39,729 bases of DNA from an uncultured Gammaproteobacteria bacterium (GTDB lineage Bacteria; Pseudomonadota; Gammaproteobacteria; GCA-002705445; GCA-002716945): NCBI GenBank assembly GCA_902605525.1, contig CACLCV010000006.1, positions 1 through 39,729 on the forward strand, written 5' to 3'. Under the pieces are notes generated by a model. The model was not told the DNA's origin and did not search any database. It saw only the letters and a list, made by a program, of their open reading frames with translations. The translations under genes were made by a program, and so were the position numbers. This document shows positions 27,362 to 36,950 of the stretch, piece by piece. Each line of letters opens with the position of its first letter. The stretch's first letter is position 1.

Positions 27362-28129
27362 ATGTCACACTGGATAAGTTTTACAGAAAACAATAAAGAA
27401 TCATTTGGAACCCTGGACGGAAATGATATTACTGTCTATGAGGGTAGTTTATTTAATAATCCTACTAAATCACACCTTAAGCTTAAACTCGAAGATGTGA
27501 CTATAATTAATCCATGCAAACCTTCAAAAATGATAGCGCTTTGGAATAACTATCAGTCATTAGCAACCGAGAAGGGTTTGTCAAAGCCAAATAATCCACT
27601 TTATCTAAATAAAGCAATATCTTGTATTATTGATCAAGGCGAGAACATTATTCGTCCAAAAACCTATAATGAGAATATTTTTTTTGAAGGTGAACTTGGC
27701 ATAGTCATAGGAAGAAGCTGTAAGGACATAGATATATCAGATGCTCAAAATTATATTTTTGGTTATACCTGCATTAATGACGTCACTGCTATGGATCTTG
27801 TAAAAAAGGATCCAACATTTGATCAATGGACAAGATCCAAAAGCTACGACACGTTTGGTATATTTGGACCTTGTATTACCGATGACATTGACCCAATGTC
27901 TCTTACGATCACAACCACTGTCGATGGAGATATAAAACAAGATTATAAAACAAGCGATATGTTTTTTAATGTTTATGAGATTGTAAGCTATCTCTCACAT
28001 GATATGACTCTAAATCCAGGTGACATAATCGCATGTGGTACCAATTCAGGATTAGGACCAATGGTTTCAGGCGAGACTGTAACCGTTTCTGTGAGTTCAA
28101 TTGGCAAAGTTGTTAACCAACTTATCTAA
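27362..28129 (+). CDS. Fumarylacetoacetate hydrolase (FAH) family protein
   Basis: A 255-residue FAH-domain protein related to hydrolases, isomerases and decarboxylases of aromatic meta-cleavage and ring-opened acids. The metal-binding FEGELGIVIG is clear, with the second ligand region NDVTAMDLVKKDPTFDQWTRSKSYDTFG and the late GDIIACGTNSGLG. The N-terminal linker is short. Exact reaction cannot be read from the sequence; oxaloacetate decarboxylase or acylpyruvase are common for such single-domain members. It converges with fdhD (7-nt gap). Confidence 0.85.
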   Translation: MSHWISFTENNKESFGTLDGNDITVYEGSLFNNPTKSHLKLKLEDVTIINPCKPSKMIALWNNYQSLATEKGLSKPNNPLYLNKAISCIIDQGENIIRPKTYNENIFFEGELGIVIGRSCKDIDISDAQNYIFGYTCINDVTAMDLVKKDPTFDQWTRSKSYDTFGIFGPCITDDIDPMSLTITTTVDGDIKQDYKTSDMFFNVYEIVSYLSHDMTLNPGDIIACGTNSGLGPMVSGETVTVSVSSIGKVVNQLI

Positions 28130-28136
28130 AAAGATA

Positions 28137-29003
28137 TCATCTTCTTTTCCACACATCAGTTGCTCCCTCAGGTCTAGGTTCTGGTATTGAATCAAATTTT
28201 ATATTTTCTTTACCATTATAAATCAAGAAATGTTTGCCCTTTGCTCTGCCTAGTAAGATTACATTTGTCTCTTTAGCAACATTTAAACCCATCTCTGTAA
28301 TACCTGATCGTGATAATAGAACACCAATATTCATTTGAGCAACTTTAATTACCATCTCTGATGTTAATCTACCTGTAGTATAAAATATTTTCCCTTCACC
28401 TTGGATATCATTCAGCCACATATTGCCTGCAATTGCATCTACAGCATTATGTCTTCCAACGTCTTCTACAAAATCTAATATTTTATCTTGACTACACAGA
28501 GCACACCCATGAACTGCGCCAGATTTTCTGTAAATTTCATTTTTATCATGAAGAAGTTTTAAGAGTTTATATATTGTTGATTGTTTGATATTAAATGAGC
28601 TCACTTTTTTTTCTTTGAGCTCATCCATTATTCCTCCAAATGTTGTTCCTTGCCCACAACCGGAGGTGACAACTTTATGTTTAAGTTTATTCTTAACCTT
28701 CGCAAGATCTAAACCTTTAGTCGTAACAGCCGCAGAGTTAACAGACCAATCTACATGAACAGACTCTAGTTGAGTAATATCATTAATAATGCCTTGATTT
28801 CTAAGATAACCAATCACTAGTGCTTCAGGATAATGCCCTAGAGTCATCAATGTAACTATCTCTTTTTTATCTAAGTAGATTGTAAGAGGTAATTCACCCG
28901 TAATTGGAAAAAATCTGTCAGAGTTATACTCATCTGTAACTTTAATCTCAGAAGTATCTGGCCTTTTTGATTTCGTAAGGTCAATTTTGTTTTTATTATC
29001 CAT
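28137..29003 (-). CDS. fdhD: Formate dehydrogenase accessory sulfurtransferase FdhD
   Basis: FdhD passes sulfur from IscS to the molybdenum cofactor of formate dehydrogenase, needed for activity. The 288-residue protein has LVIGYLRNQGII, the active-site region VTSGCGQGTTFGG with one Cys (Cys116), FVEDVGRHNAVDAIAG, FYTTGRLTSEMVIKVAQM and SRSGITEMGL. E. coli FdhD has a CxxC here; a single Cys is found in some relatives. It is separated from fdhAB by plus-strand genes but clearly serves them. Confidence 0.92.
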   Translation of the reverse strand: MDNKNKIDLTKSKRPDTSEIKVTDEYNSDRFFPITGELPLTIYLDKKEIVTLMTLGHYPEALVIGYLRNQGIINDITQLESVHVDWSVNSAAVTTKGLDLAKVKNKLKHKVVTSGCGQGTTFGGIMDELKEKKVSSFNIKQSTIYKLLKLLHDKNEIYRKSGAVHGCALCSQDKILDFVEDVGRHNAVDAIAGNMWLNDIQGEGKIFYTTGRLTSEMVIKVAQMNIGVLLSRSGITEMGLNVAKETNVILLGRAKGKHFLIYNGKENIKFDSIPEPRPEGATDVWKRR

Positions 29004-29028
29004 ACGTGATTAATTATATTACAATACT

Positions 29029-29946
29029 ATGATGAGAATATTTCTTTTTTTATCCCTAATTATTTTATCAAGCAATATCTATGCAGATATTATAAAGGTA
29101 ACTATCTTGGGAAGCGGAACACCAAGAGTCAATATTGATAGATTTTCACAATCAATTCTAATAGAACATAAAAATGATAAATTCCTTTTTGATGCGGGTA
29201 GAGGAGCACTTCTTAGGCTAAATCAATCGCGCATATTGCCTAATGAAATCGAAAATATCTTTTTTACTCACCTGCATTCAGATCATATACTTGGGTTTTC
29301 CGATATTCTAATGACTGGTTGGGTCTATCATAGGCAAAACCCACTTAATATTTTTGGACCTCCAGGCACAATTAATTTTGTAGATAGTACAATCAAATCA
29401 TTTGAAGAAGACATTAAAGTAAGAAGTCTTCCTCCAGAAAGTTTGAATGTAGAAAATCTTAACTCAAATATAGAAATTATCTATGATGATTTTACTTATA
29501 AGAAAAACGGATTAACAATTGAAACATTTGCAGTTAAACATGAGCCATTTACATACGCGTTTGGATTCAAAATTTTTAATAGTAAATATTGTATGGTGAT
29601 ATCTGGTGATACGACATATTCTGAGCAAGTAATAGAAAAAGCAAAAAATTGTGACTTATTAATTCATGAAATAGCTCATGCATCAGAGCATACATTAGAA
29701 AAATATCCAAAAGCAAAAGGAGTTATTTCTTATCACACCGATGTATCTCAAGTTTCAAAGATTATAAACACTGTAAAGCCCAGGCTTACAATCCTGAATC
29801 ATGTTTTATCCTTAGATGGCTCATCAGATGAACAAATATTAAATGAGATTAAAAAAAATACTAAACATAAGGTACTTATTGCAAAAGATTTAATGACAAT
29901 TGATTTAAAAGATGAAATTTATATTTATAAACAAAAAAACTTATGA
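29029..29946 (+). CDS. Secreted metallo-beta-lactamase-fold hydrolase (RNase Z/arylsulfatase-like)
   Basis: A 305-residue MBL-fold protein with an N-terminal signal peptide (hydrophobic residues 4-15, SSNIYA-D cleavage). The fold's VTILGSGTPR and FDAGRGALLRLNQ openings are followed by metal-binding THLHSDHILGF (HxHxDH), then SGDTTYSEQVIEKA and NHVLS for the remaining ligands. Architecture resembles RNase Z, but export to the periplasm makes a tRNA role unlikely; periplasmic relatives include arylsulfatase-like enzymes. It overlaps folP by 4 nt. Confidence 0.82.
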   Translation: MMRIFLFLSLIILSSNIYADIIKVTILGSGTPRVNIDRFSQSILIEHKNDKFLFDAGRGALLRLNQSRILPNEIENIFFTHLHSDHILGFSDILMTGWVYHRQNPLNIFGPPGTINFVDSTIKSFEEDIKVRSLPPESLNVENLNSNIEIIYDDFTYKKNGLTIETFAVKHEPFTYAFGFKIFNSKYCMVISGDTTYSEQVIEKAKNCDLLIHEIAHASEHTLEKYPKAKGVISYHTDVSQVSKIINTVKPRLTILNHVLSLDGSSDEQILNEIKKNTKHKVLIAKDLMTIDLKDEIYIYKQKNL

Positions 29947-30740
29947 CAAAAATAATTGGAATTCTTAATCTTACTCTTGATAGCTTTTCTGATGGCGGAA
30001 TGTATTATGATCTTGAATCTGCTAAAAAACATATTTCAGAAATGATAACACATGGTGCTGATATAATTGACATCGGGGCAGAGTCTACAAGATCAGGCTT
30101 CTCGGATGTAAGTGCAGATGCTCAGATTAATACACTTGCACCTATTATTGAATTTATTAGTAAAAATCATGATATTAAAATAAGCATTGATACTAGATCT
30201 AGTGAAGTTATTAATGCTTTCTCTAGTCAAAATATTTTTTTTGTAAACGATGTATCATCAGGATTTCATGACATGAATATGCTCAAAACTGTATCGCATC
30301 TTAAATGTAATTATATTATGACCCATATGCCTGCCGAGCACCAAAAAGGTTTGAATAAAAAATATGATAATGTGCTTGATGAATTAAATATTTTTTTTAA
30401 TGAACGAATTAAGTCATGTATTGATCAGGGTATAGACAAAGAAAAGATAATTATTGATCCTGGTATAGGCTTTGGAAAGTCAGGTGATGATAATACTAAA
30501 ATTTTAGAAAATATAAATGCACTGAAATCTATCCATACCAATATTTGTATAGGTAGTAGTAATAAGAGATTTTCAAGTAAATTATTTGATGGTATTGAAA
30601 CTAAAGACGATTTAAAGGTAGCTAATCTTGCAACATTTGCAGTAAGTTCACTTCGAGGAGCTACATATCTTCGAGTCCATGATGTCGATATCGCTAAAGA
30701 TACAATCATGATAATTGATAAAGTAAAAAATGTTAGCTAA
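29943..30740 (+). CDS. folP: Dihydropteroate synthase (divergent)
   Basis: DHPS joins 6-hydroxymethyl-dihydropterin pyrophosphate (the FolK product) to p-aminobenzoate. The 265-residue TIM barrel has IIGILNLTLDSFSDGG, IDIGAESTRSGFSD, IDPGIGFGKSG, GSSNKRF and RVHDV. Several normally invariant residues differ: TPDSFSDGG reads TLDSFSDGG, ESTRPG reads ESTRSG, and the SRK motif reads SNK. The fold is complete, so this is either a diverged FolP or a paralogue. It is translationally coupled to the secreted MBL protein and converges with the GT41 gene (8-nt overlap). Confidence 0.85.
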   Translation: MTKIIGILNLTLDSFSDGGMYYDLESAKKHISEMITHGADIIDIGAESTRSGFSDVSADAQINTLAPIIEFISKNHDIKISIDTRSSEVINAFSSQNIFFVNDVSSGFHDMNMLKTVSHLKCNYIMTHMPAEHQKGLNKKYDNVLDELNIFFNERIKSCIDQGIDKEKIIIDPGIGFGKSGDDNTKILENINALKSIHTNICIGSSNKRFSSKLFDGIETKDDLKVANLATFAVSSLRGATYLRVHDVDIAKDTIMIIDKVKNVS

Positions 30741-32433
30741 TGCATTTTAAAAGCGTCTGCTCAAAGTCTTTTACAAAACTTCTGACACTAAATATTTTGG
30801 GATTATTGATTTTTTGTTTGATTAAATTTTTTGCAGAGGCACATTCATCTTGATGGATTAAGGATACTATCTTGCTTTCATACTCCTCATAACTTTCTGT
30901 AATAAAATCATCTAATTCAAGACTTTTTAAGATACTAGAACTTACTCTCGAAGCAAAGTGCGAACCTTTAAGCGTAACTAAAGGAACGCCAGCTTGGATC
31001 ATCTCTATGGTTGTTGTGTGTCCATTATAAATCCTTGTATCAAGCGCAATGTCAATATGTTGAATCCTTTTGAGATGTCTTTCGTAGTTTATCCTATCGG
31101 CATATATTATTCTTTTTGAATCAATCCTTTTGTCAATGAACTTTTTAATATTGTCCCTCATCTCATAACCATAGTCCAATAGCCAAAGATATGTACTTTC
31201 ATGATTTTTCATTATAGTAAGCCATATATCAAAAAATATAGGATCAAGTTTAAAAGATTGATTCAAGCACCCTAAAATAATCCCTTTATTGGGTAAACTA
31301 AAATCTGATCGTTCGTTTTTAATATCCGTATTTATATCACCATTATTTACTTGGTAACTTTTAGGAAGATACAGAAATTGTTCACTATAATATTTCTGAT
31401 TATCTAGAGGTGTAACAACATTATCTGTAAGAATATAATCATATATTTGACTACCCGTAGTTCCTGGAAAAGCAAGATATGCAATAGTAATTTTTGCAAT
31501 ATCTTGATGAATTATATTGGAACGGTTATGCGAAATGATTGTTGTGAGATCTATCAATATATCTAAGTCATAACTTTGGATTTTATTAGTTGATTCAGTA
31601 GTGCTAAGTGCAGTAATGTCTACAAATTCATCAAAATCTTGTTCTATATGTAGCTTTTTATCTACTTCATGATCGTATGAAAACATATAGATAGAAAAAA
31701 TATCTTTGTCGAGATTTTTGAAAAAATTTTTCACTAAATAGAATGTTGGATGGTTTCTTATTTCTCCACACAAAAAACCTAACCTGATTTTATCATTGGT
31801 CTTTGTAATTTCTTTTTTTATGAGAGATCTCATATTATTTTCCCCCCATGTACAGGCATTTCCATAATTACTAATTTCATTTGAAACACTGGAGATATGA
31901 AGGAATGGATGAACAGTAACTTGATTAGATTTGAGCAGTTGTTGTGTTTGAACATAATTATCCCAGTTGCAAGTAATCTGTTCGATTCTAACTTTTAATT
32001 CAAAGGCTCTATTTTTATAATCGCTGTCACTAGCAAGTTCTAAACAAATATCTAATGATTTTAAATATTCTTTATTCTCAAATAAACCAACTGCTAAATT
32101 GTATTTAGCATCATTATATTCTTTGTTATTTTTTAATGCTTCACGAGCGTATTCAATACATTTTTGATTGTCACCTAATTCCAGCATTATAAGAGACAAA
32201 TTATTGTATGCTATCGATGAGAGAGGTGTCTCTAAGAGGGAGGTGTAAACATCTATAGCTTCATCTTTACGCTCAAGCATCTTATAAATGTTACCTAGAT
32301 TTAGTTTTAATTTTTCCTCATGAGGAAAATGTTTTATAGCTTGCAATAATAAATCAATGCAGGAGAGATAATCATTGGTATTAATAAAACTTTTTAATTT
32401 AGATATATATTCGCTTAGATTTTTATTTTGCAA
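30733..32433 (-). CDS. TPR-GT41 protein (SPINDLY/O-GlcNAc-transferase-like)
   Basis: A 566-residue cytoplasmic protein. The first 150 residues form TPR-like helices (KLNLGNIYKMLERKDEAIDVY and KYNLAVGLFENKEYLKSLDI). The rest is a GT41 catalytic region: IRLGFLCGEIRNHPTFYL, ITIAYLAFPGTTGSQIYDYI, LGCLNQSFKLDPIFFDIW, IALDTRIYNGHTTTIEMIQ, and VPLVTLKGSHFASRVSSSIL. Relatives glycosylate proteins with a single sugar. The start is TTG at 32433, one nucleotide after the fdhA stop, making it the third gene of the fdh operon. The next in-frame ATG is about 50 codons in and would cut the TPRs. Confidence 0.85.
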   Translation of the reverse strand: MQNKNLSEYISKLKSFINTNDYLSCIDLLLQAIKHFPHEEKLKLNLGNIYKMLERKDEAIDVYTSLLETPLSSIAYNNLSLIMLELGDNQKCIEYAREALKNNKEYNDAKYNLAVGLFENKEYLKSLDICLELASDSDYKNRAFELKVRIEQITCNWDNYVQTQQLLKSNQVTVHPFLHISSVSNEISNYGNACTWGENNMRSLIKKEITKTNDKIRLGFLCGEIRNHPTFYLVKNFFKNLDKDIFSIYMFSYDHEVDKKLHIEQDFDEFVDITALSTTESTNKIQSYDLDILIDLTTIISHNRSNIIHQDIAKITIAYLAFPGTTGSQIYDYILTDNVVTPLDNQKYYSEQFLYLPKSYQVNNGDINTDIKNERSDFSLPNKGIILGCLNQSFKLDPIFFDIWLTIMKNHESTYLWLLDYGYEMRDNIKKFIDKRIDSKRIIYADRINYERHLKRIQHIDIALDTRIYNGHTTTIEMIQAGVPLVTLKGSHFASRVSSSILKSLELDDFITESYEEYESKIVSLIHQDECASAKNLIKQKINNPKIFSVRSFVKDFEQTLLKCIS

Positions 32434-32434
32434 G

Positions 32435-35191
32435 CTAATGTCTAGTATTACTTTTTATGTTTACAGCACAGAATTTAAACTCTGGTATCTTGGCGAAAGG
32501 ATCTAATGCAGAATTTGTGAGTAAGTTAGCAGCAGATTCAACATAGCAAAACGGTATAAATATTTGTCCAGGTTGCAGCATGTCATCTCTTCTCGCATAG
32601 ACATCAATTTTACCTCGTCTGGACTCGACAGTTATGAGATCACCATCAACAATATCAAATTTTTCCATATCCTCCTGACACAAATTAGCATTTGGGTCAG
32701 GTTCGATTTCATGCAACATAGTTGCTCTTCGAGTCATCGATCCCGTATGCCAATGTTCCAATTGTCTTCCAGTTATTAAAACAAACGGATATGATTCATC
32801 TGGAAGTTCTGCTGCATTAATAAGAGGTGATTTTACAAATTTAGCTTTGCCAGTTTCCGTAGGGAAATCATCTATAAATATTACAGGTTGTCCGGGGTCT
32901 TTTGAATCATCACAAGGGTAAGTAATGGAATGATTCTTCTCAAGCCTATCCCATGTAATCCCTTGTATGCTTGGCATACATTCAGTCATTTCCTTAAAAA
33001 TTTCTTTAGGATGTTTGTAGTTCCAAGTGAGACCCATACCTCTCGCAATTTGTTGGATAATCCACAAGTCTTGTCTTGCATCACCTGGTGGATTAACTGC
33101 TTGGTTACCTAGTTGAACTCTTCGATCAGTATTTGTGAAAGTACCTGTTTTTTCTGGAAAAGCAGATGCTGGAAGAATAATATCAGCATACATTGCAGTT
33201 TCTGTTAAGAAAATATCTTGTACTACAAGGTGCTCTAGCTTTGAAAGTGCATTTCTTGCATGATTTAAATCAGGATCAGACATTGCAGGATTTTCTCCCA
33301 TAACATATAGGCCTTTAATTCTTCCTTTGGTGATTTCATACATAATCTCAACAACTGTTAGTCCAGGATTTGGATCAAGTTCAGTATCCCAAAATTTTTC
33401 AAAAAAATTATTTATTTCAGGATTATCAACTCTTTGATAGTCAGGGTAGACCATAGGTATTAATCCAGAGTCTGACGCCCCTTGGACATTATTTTGTCCT
33501 CTTAAAGGATGTAATCCAGTTCCAGGTCTTCCAACTTGTCCTGTCATGAGCGCAAGTGAAATTAATGCCCTTGCATTGTCAGTACCATGAATATGTTGAG
33601 ATATACCCATCCCCCAAAAGATGATGGACGCTGGCGATGATGCATAAATTCTCGCTACTTCATGAATTGTCTGTGCATCGATACCACAAATTGACGCCAT
33701 ATTTTCAGGAGTGAAATCGTTTAAGTGATTTTTTAGATCTTCAAAGTCTGTTGTTCTCTCTTCTATAAATTTTTTATCGATTAAGTTTTGATCTATTATT
33801 GATTTCATTATGGCATTTAGAAGTGCTACGTCTGTATCAGGTTTAAATTGCAAATAATGAGTTGCATGTCTGGCTAAATCATTTCTCCTGGGATCTAAAA
33901 CTATTAAATTTTTTCCTGCTTTGGCTGCATTTTTTATGAACGTTGCTGCAACAGGATGATTTACTGTAGGGTTTGCTCCAATAACGATGATTGTATCTGC
34001 TTCTGCAACATCTGCAACTTGGTTTGAAACAGCACCTGAACCAATCATTTCTAGAAGAGCTACAACAGAAGATGCATGACATAGTCTTGTGCAATGATCT
34101 ACATTATTATTTTTAAAGCCTGTCCTTATCAGTTTTTGAAACAAATAAGCTTCTTCATTTGAACCTTTTGCACACCCGAAACCTGCAGTTGATTTTACAT
34201 CTAAATCGGTTAGTGATTTGAATTTTTCAGAAGTTCTCTCTATAGCATCTTCCCAAGAGATTGGCTCAAAATAATCTTCTATTCTGTCTAAGTTGAAATC
34301 CTCAGGTTGAATATTCTTAGTAACACCCTTTTTTCTTGCAAGAGGAACAGTTAGTCTTTGTTCACTATTTACATAATTAAATCCATATCTGCCTTTTACG
34401 CACAGTCTGCTCATATTAGCAGGCCCATCTCTTCCCTCTGCGAAAAGTATTTTGTCATCTTTGATATTGTAAGTAAGCAAACAGCCGACGCCGCAATATG
34501 GACATACACTATCTACTTTTTTATCAGGGATAACTTTACCGATTTCTTTTGATGGCATTAATGCACCTGTTGGGCAAGCTTGAACACACTCTCCACAACC
34601 AACGCATGTACTAGTTCCCATAGGATCATCTAAATCAAATATAATTTCTGATGCGAGACCTCTTTGAGCGTATCCGATGACATCATTTACCTGTTCTTCC
34701 CTACAAGCCCTTACGCATCTCGTACATTGTATGCATGCATCTAAATTTACAGCAATTGCAGGATGAGATAAGTCATGTTTATTTTGTACTTTAGAGGGAA
34801 AACGTGTCTCTTGGACTTCAAGTTTATCTGACCAATGCTTAAGCTCGGAGTTTGGATCATACAGTTCTTTTGATACATCTGATTGAAGTAATTCTATTAC
34901 AACTTTTTGTGAGTGAATGACTCGGTCATTATGTGTGTTAATAACCATACCATCATGTACTTTTCTAACACATGAAGGTTGAAGAGCTCTTTCTCCCTCT
35001 ATCTCAACTACACAAACTCTACAGTTTCCATCGGGCCTCATGCCTTCTTTGTAACAAAGGTGCGGAATTTCAACACCAATTCTTTTTGAGACTTCAAGAA
35101 TTGTCTCATCTGTATTTGCAGAGTATTCCTCTCCATTCAATGTGATGGAACAATTGATATCATGATTAATATCTTCAGGTTTTGCCGACAT
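32435..35191 (-). CDS. fdhA: NAD-dependent formate dehydrogenase, alpha (Mo-bisPGD) subunit
   Basis: The catalytic subunit oxidises formate to CO2 at a molybdenum (or tungsten) bis-pyranopterin site. At 918 residues it shows, in order, an N-terminal 2Fe-2S domain (Cys46, 57, 60, 74), two 4Fe-4S motifs (CIQCTRCVRAC and CVGCGECVQACPTGAL), the CPYCGVGC cluster, and the Mo ligand Cys371 followed by the essential His (CTRLCHASSV). GMGISQHIHGTDN and LEHWHTGSMTRR belong to the MGD-binding lobes. The metal ligand is Cys, not selenocysteine. It overlaps fdhB by 17 nt. Confidence 0.95.
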   Translation of the reverse strand: MSAKPEDINHDINCSITLNGEEYSANTDETILEVSKRIGVEIPHLCYKEGMRPDGNCRVCVVEIEGERALQPSCVRKVHDGMVINTHNDRVIHSQKVVIELLQSDVSKELYDPNSELKHWSDKLEVQETRFPSKVQNKHDLSHPAIAVNLDACIQCTRCVRACREEQVNDVIGYAQRGLASEIIFDLDDPMGTSTCVGCGECVQACPTGALMPSKEIGKVIPDKKVDSVCPYCGVGCLLTYNIKDDKILFAEGRDGPANMSRLCVKGRYGFNYVNSEQRLTVPLARKKGVTKNIQPEDFNLDRIEDYFEPISWEDAIERTSEKFKSLTDLDVKSTAGFGCAKGSNEEAYLFQKLIRTGFKNNNVDHCTRLCHASSVVALLEMIGSGAVSNQVADVAEADTIIVIGANPTVNHPVAATFIKNAAKAGKNLIVLDPRRNDLARHATHYLQFKPDTDVALLNAIMKSIIDQNLIDKKFIEERTTDFEDLKNHLNDFTPENMASICGIDAQTIHEVARIYASSPASIIFWGMGISQHIHGTDNARALISLALMTGQVGRPGTGLHPLRGQNNVQGASDSGLIPMVYPDYQRVDNPEINNFFEKFWDTELDPNPGLTVVEIMYEITKGRIKGLYVMGENPAMSDPDLNHARNALSKLEHLVVQDIFLTETAMYADIILPASAFPEKTGTFTNTDRRVQLGNQAVNPPGDARQDLWIIQQIARGMGLTWNYKHPKEIFKEMTECMPSIQGITWDRLEKNHSITYPCDDSKDPGQPVIFIDDFPTETGKAKFVKSPLINAAELPDESYPFVLITGRQLEHWHTGSMTRRATMLHEIEPDPNANLCQEDMEKFDIVDGDLITVESRRGKIDVYARRDDMLQPGQIFIPFCYVESAANLLTNSALDPFAKIPEFKFCAVNIKSNTRH

Positions 35192-36854
35192 CTTTTACCT
35201 CATTCGAGAAATATTTTAACACAGATTTTATAGGATTAGATGCTGCTTGACCTAGACCACATATAGAAGCATCTGACATTGTTTGGCTTAAGTCTTCTAG
35301 AAGACTTATATTCCATTTCTTATCTTGCATAAGTTCAGAGGCTTTAGATGTCCCAGCTCTGCATGGAGTACATTTACCACACGATTCATGCTTGAAAAAA
35401 TCAATAGTTGTTTTTGCAGCGTCTCTTGCTTTATCTTTATCAGAAAGTACAACGACTGCGCCTGACCCTATAAAACATCCATATTCTTCAAGCGTGCCAA
35501 AATCTAAAGGAATATTATTCATGCTTGCTGGTAGAATACCACCCGATGCTCCACCTGGAAAATAACCATAGAACTCATGCCCTTCTAACATTCCACCGGC
35601 ATAATCATCTATTAATTTTTGAACTGTAATTCCAGCAGGAGCTAAATGTACACCAGGTTTTTTTATTCTTCCGCTAACAGAAAAAGATCTTAACCCTTTT
35701 CTGCCATTGGCGCCTTGATTTGCGAACCAATCTGATCCCTTATCTAATATATCTCTTATCCAAAAAAGAGTTTCCATATTATGTTCCAATGTTGGTCTTC
35801 CAAATAAACCAACTTGAGCAACAAAAGGCGGACGGAGTCGAGGCATACCTCTTTTGCCTTCTATAGACTCAATCATTGCTGATTCTTCTCCACATATATA
35901 TGCACCAGCTCCACGTCTCATCTCAATTTCAGGAATATCTGCGAAATGGTTTTTGATCTTATCTATTTCCGCTTCCATAATGTTTTTAACAGCAGGGTAT
36001 TCATCTCTCAAGTAAATATATATTTTATCTATACCCACTACTTTAGATGCTATTAACATGCCTTCAAAAAATCTATGTGGATCTGATTCAAGATAGAACC
36101 TATCTTTGAAAGTACCAGGTTCGCCTTCATCAATATTAATAGCAAGAAGCCTTGGAGCTTCTTGTTCTCTTAGTATTCTCCATTTTCTACCAGCCGGGAA
36201 ACCTGCGCCACCTAGGCCTTTAAGTTCTGATGCTTCAAGAATTTCCACAGCACTTTCATGAGAAATTTTCTTATTAACAATCGATTCATAAATTTCGTAC
36301 CCACCATCAGAGATATATTTATCTAGATTTATATAATTAGGAATCTCGGGATGAAATGCTTTGGCATCAATATTTTTTTTGATTTCTTTAAAAGTTGCAT
36401 TATCAATCGGATTAAACTTGACGACTGCTGCTGGCGCAGACTGACATCTACCTATACATGGTACTTTTTGGACTCTAACAGTGCCTTTGTAATAATCATC
36501 AACAGTTTTTGCAAGCTCATTAGCACCATTCATTTCGCAAGTAACTGAGTCGCAAATTCTAACAGTAAGTGATGGCGGCTTGTCTGAATCAGTGTCTACA
36601 ACATCAAAGTGATGATAAAAAGTTGCAACTTCATAAACTTCGGTTTGAGAAATACCCATAAGACTAGCCAGAGCTGTCATGTAATTTTTAGTTATTGCAC
36701 CCTGAGAATCCTGTATTTTATGAAGGTATTCAATCAGATGATCTCTTCTGTATGAGGAGGTATCAAGGATAGTCTCAAGTTTACCTAAGACATCAAAATC
36801 AACTTTGCGACCTCTCGGCCTCAGAGTAATTTTATTCTTAAGTGTTTTTTTCAT
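35175..36854 (-). CDS. fdhB: Formate dehydrogenase beta subunit, NuoE-NuoF fusion
   Basis: The diaphorase subunit passes electrons from FdhA to NAD+. It is a fusion of a NuoE-like domain (residues about 20-165, 2Fe-2S ligands Cys101, 106, 133, 137) and a NuoF-like domain. The NuoF part has GLGGAGFPAGRKW for NADH/FMN, NIDEGEPGTFKDR, GAGAYICGEESAMIESIEG and the 4Fe-4S motif SCGKCTPCRAGTS. In R. capsulatus-type Fds enzymes these are separate fdsG and fdsB genes; here no separate gamma gene, fdsC or fdsD is present. The start has an SD-like GGAAGGAA. It heads the minus-strand operon fdhB-fdhA-GT41. Confidence 0.94.
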   Translation of the reverse strand: MKKTLKNKITLRPRGRKVDFDVLGKLETILDTSSYRRDHLIEYLHKIQDSQGAITKNYMTALASLMGISQTEVYEVATFYHHFDVVDTDSDKPPSLTVRICDSVTCEMNGANELAKTVDDYYKGTVRVQKVPCIGRCQSAPAAVVKFNPIDNATFKEIKKNIDAKAFHPEIPNYINLDKYISDGGYEIYESIVNKKISHESAVEILEASELKGLGGAGFPAGRKWRILREQEAPRLLAINIDEGEPGTFKDRFYLESDPHRFFEGMLIASKVVGIDKIYIYLRDEYPAVKNIMEAEIDKIKNHFADIPEIEMRRGAGAYICGEESAMIESIEGKRGMPRLRPPFVAQVGLFGRPTLEHNMETLFWIRDILDKGSDWFANQGANGRKGLRSFSVSGRIKKPGVHLAPAGITVQKLIDDYAGGMLEGHEFYGYFPGGASGGILPASMNNIPLDFGTLEEYGCFIGSGAVVVLSDKDKARDAAKTTIDFFKHESCGKCTPCRAGTSKASELMQDKKWNISLLEDLSQTMSDASICGLGQAASNPIKSVLKYFSNEVKDVGKT

Positions 36855-36879
36855 GGTATTTATTTCCTTCCCTGGTAAC

Positions 36880-36915
36880 TATACACAATTATATGTTCTT
36901 TATATAATGATTCAA
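36880..36915. promoter_or_regulatory. Back-to-back promoters of fdhB (-) and the pterin dehydratase (+)
   Basis: Minus strand: TTGAAT (complement of 36910-36915), 16-bp spacer, TATAAT (36888-36893), leading to fdhB. Plus strand: TATACA (36880-36885), 17-bp spacer, TATAAT (36903-36908), giving a leader of about 36 nt that includes AAGGAG at 36937-36942, 8 nt before the ATG at 36951. The promoters overlap, so one regulator could control both. Confidence 0.55.
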
Positions 36916-36950
36916 GCTGACATAAATTAATATAATAAGGAGAGAGTATT

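Noticed and set aside
34079-34081. Selenocysteine at the FdhA metal ligand
   Set aside because: The codon reads TGT on the minus strand, so the ligand is Cys; no in-frame TGA is present.
33879-34094. Cys/Ser-rich minus-strand frame inside fdhA
   Set aside because: Alternate-frame shadow of the fdhA coding sequence.
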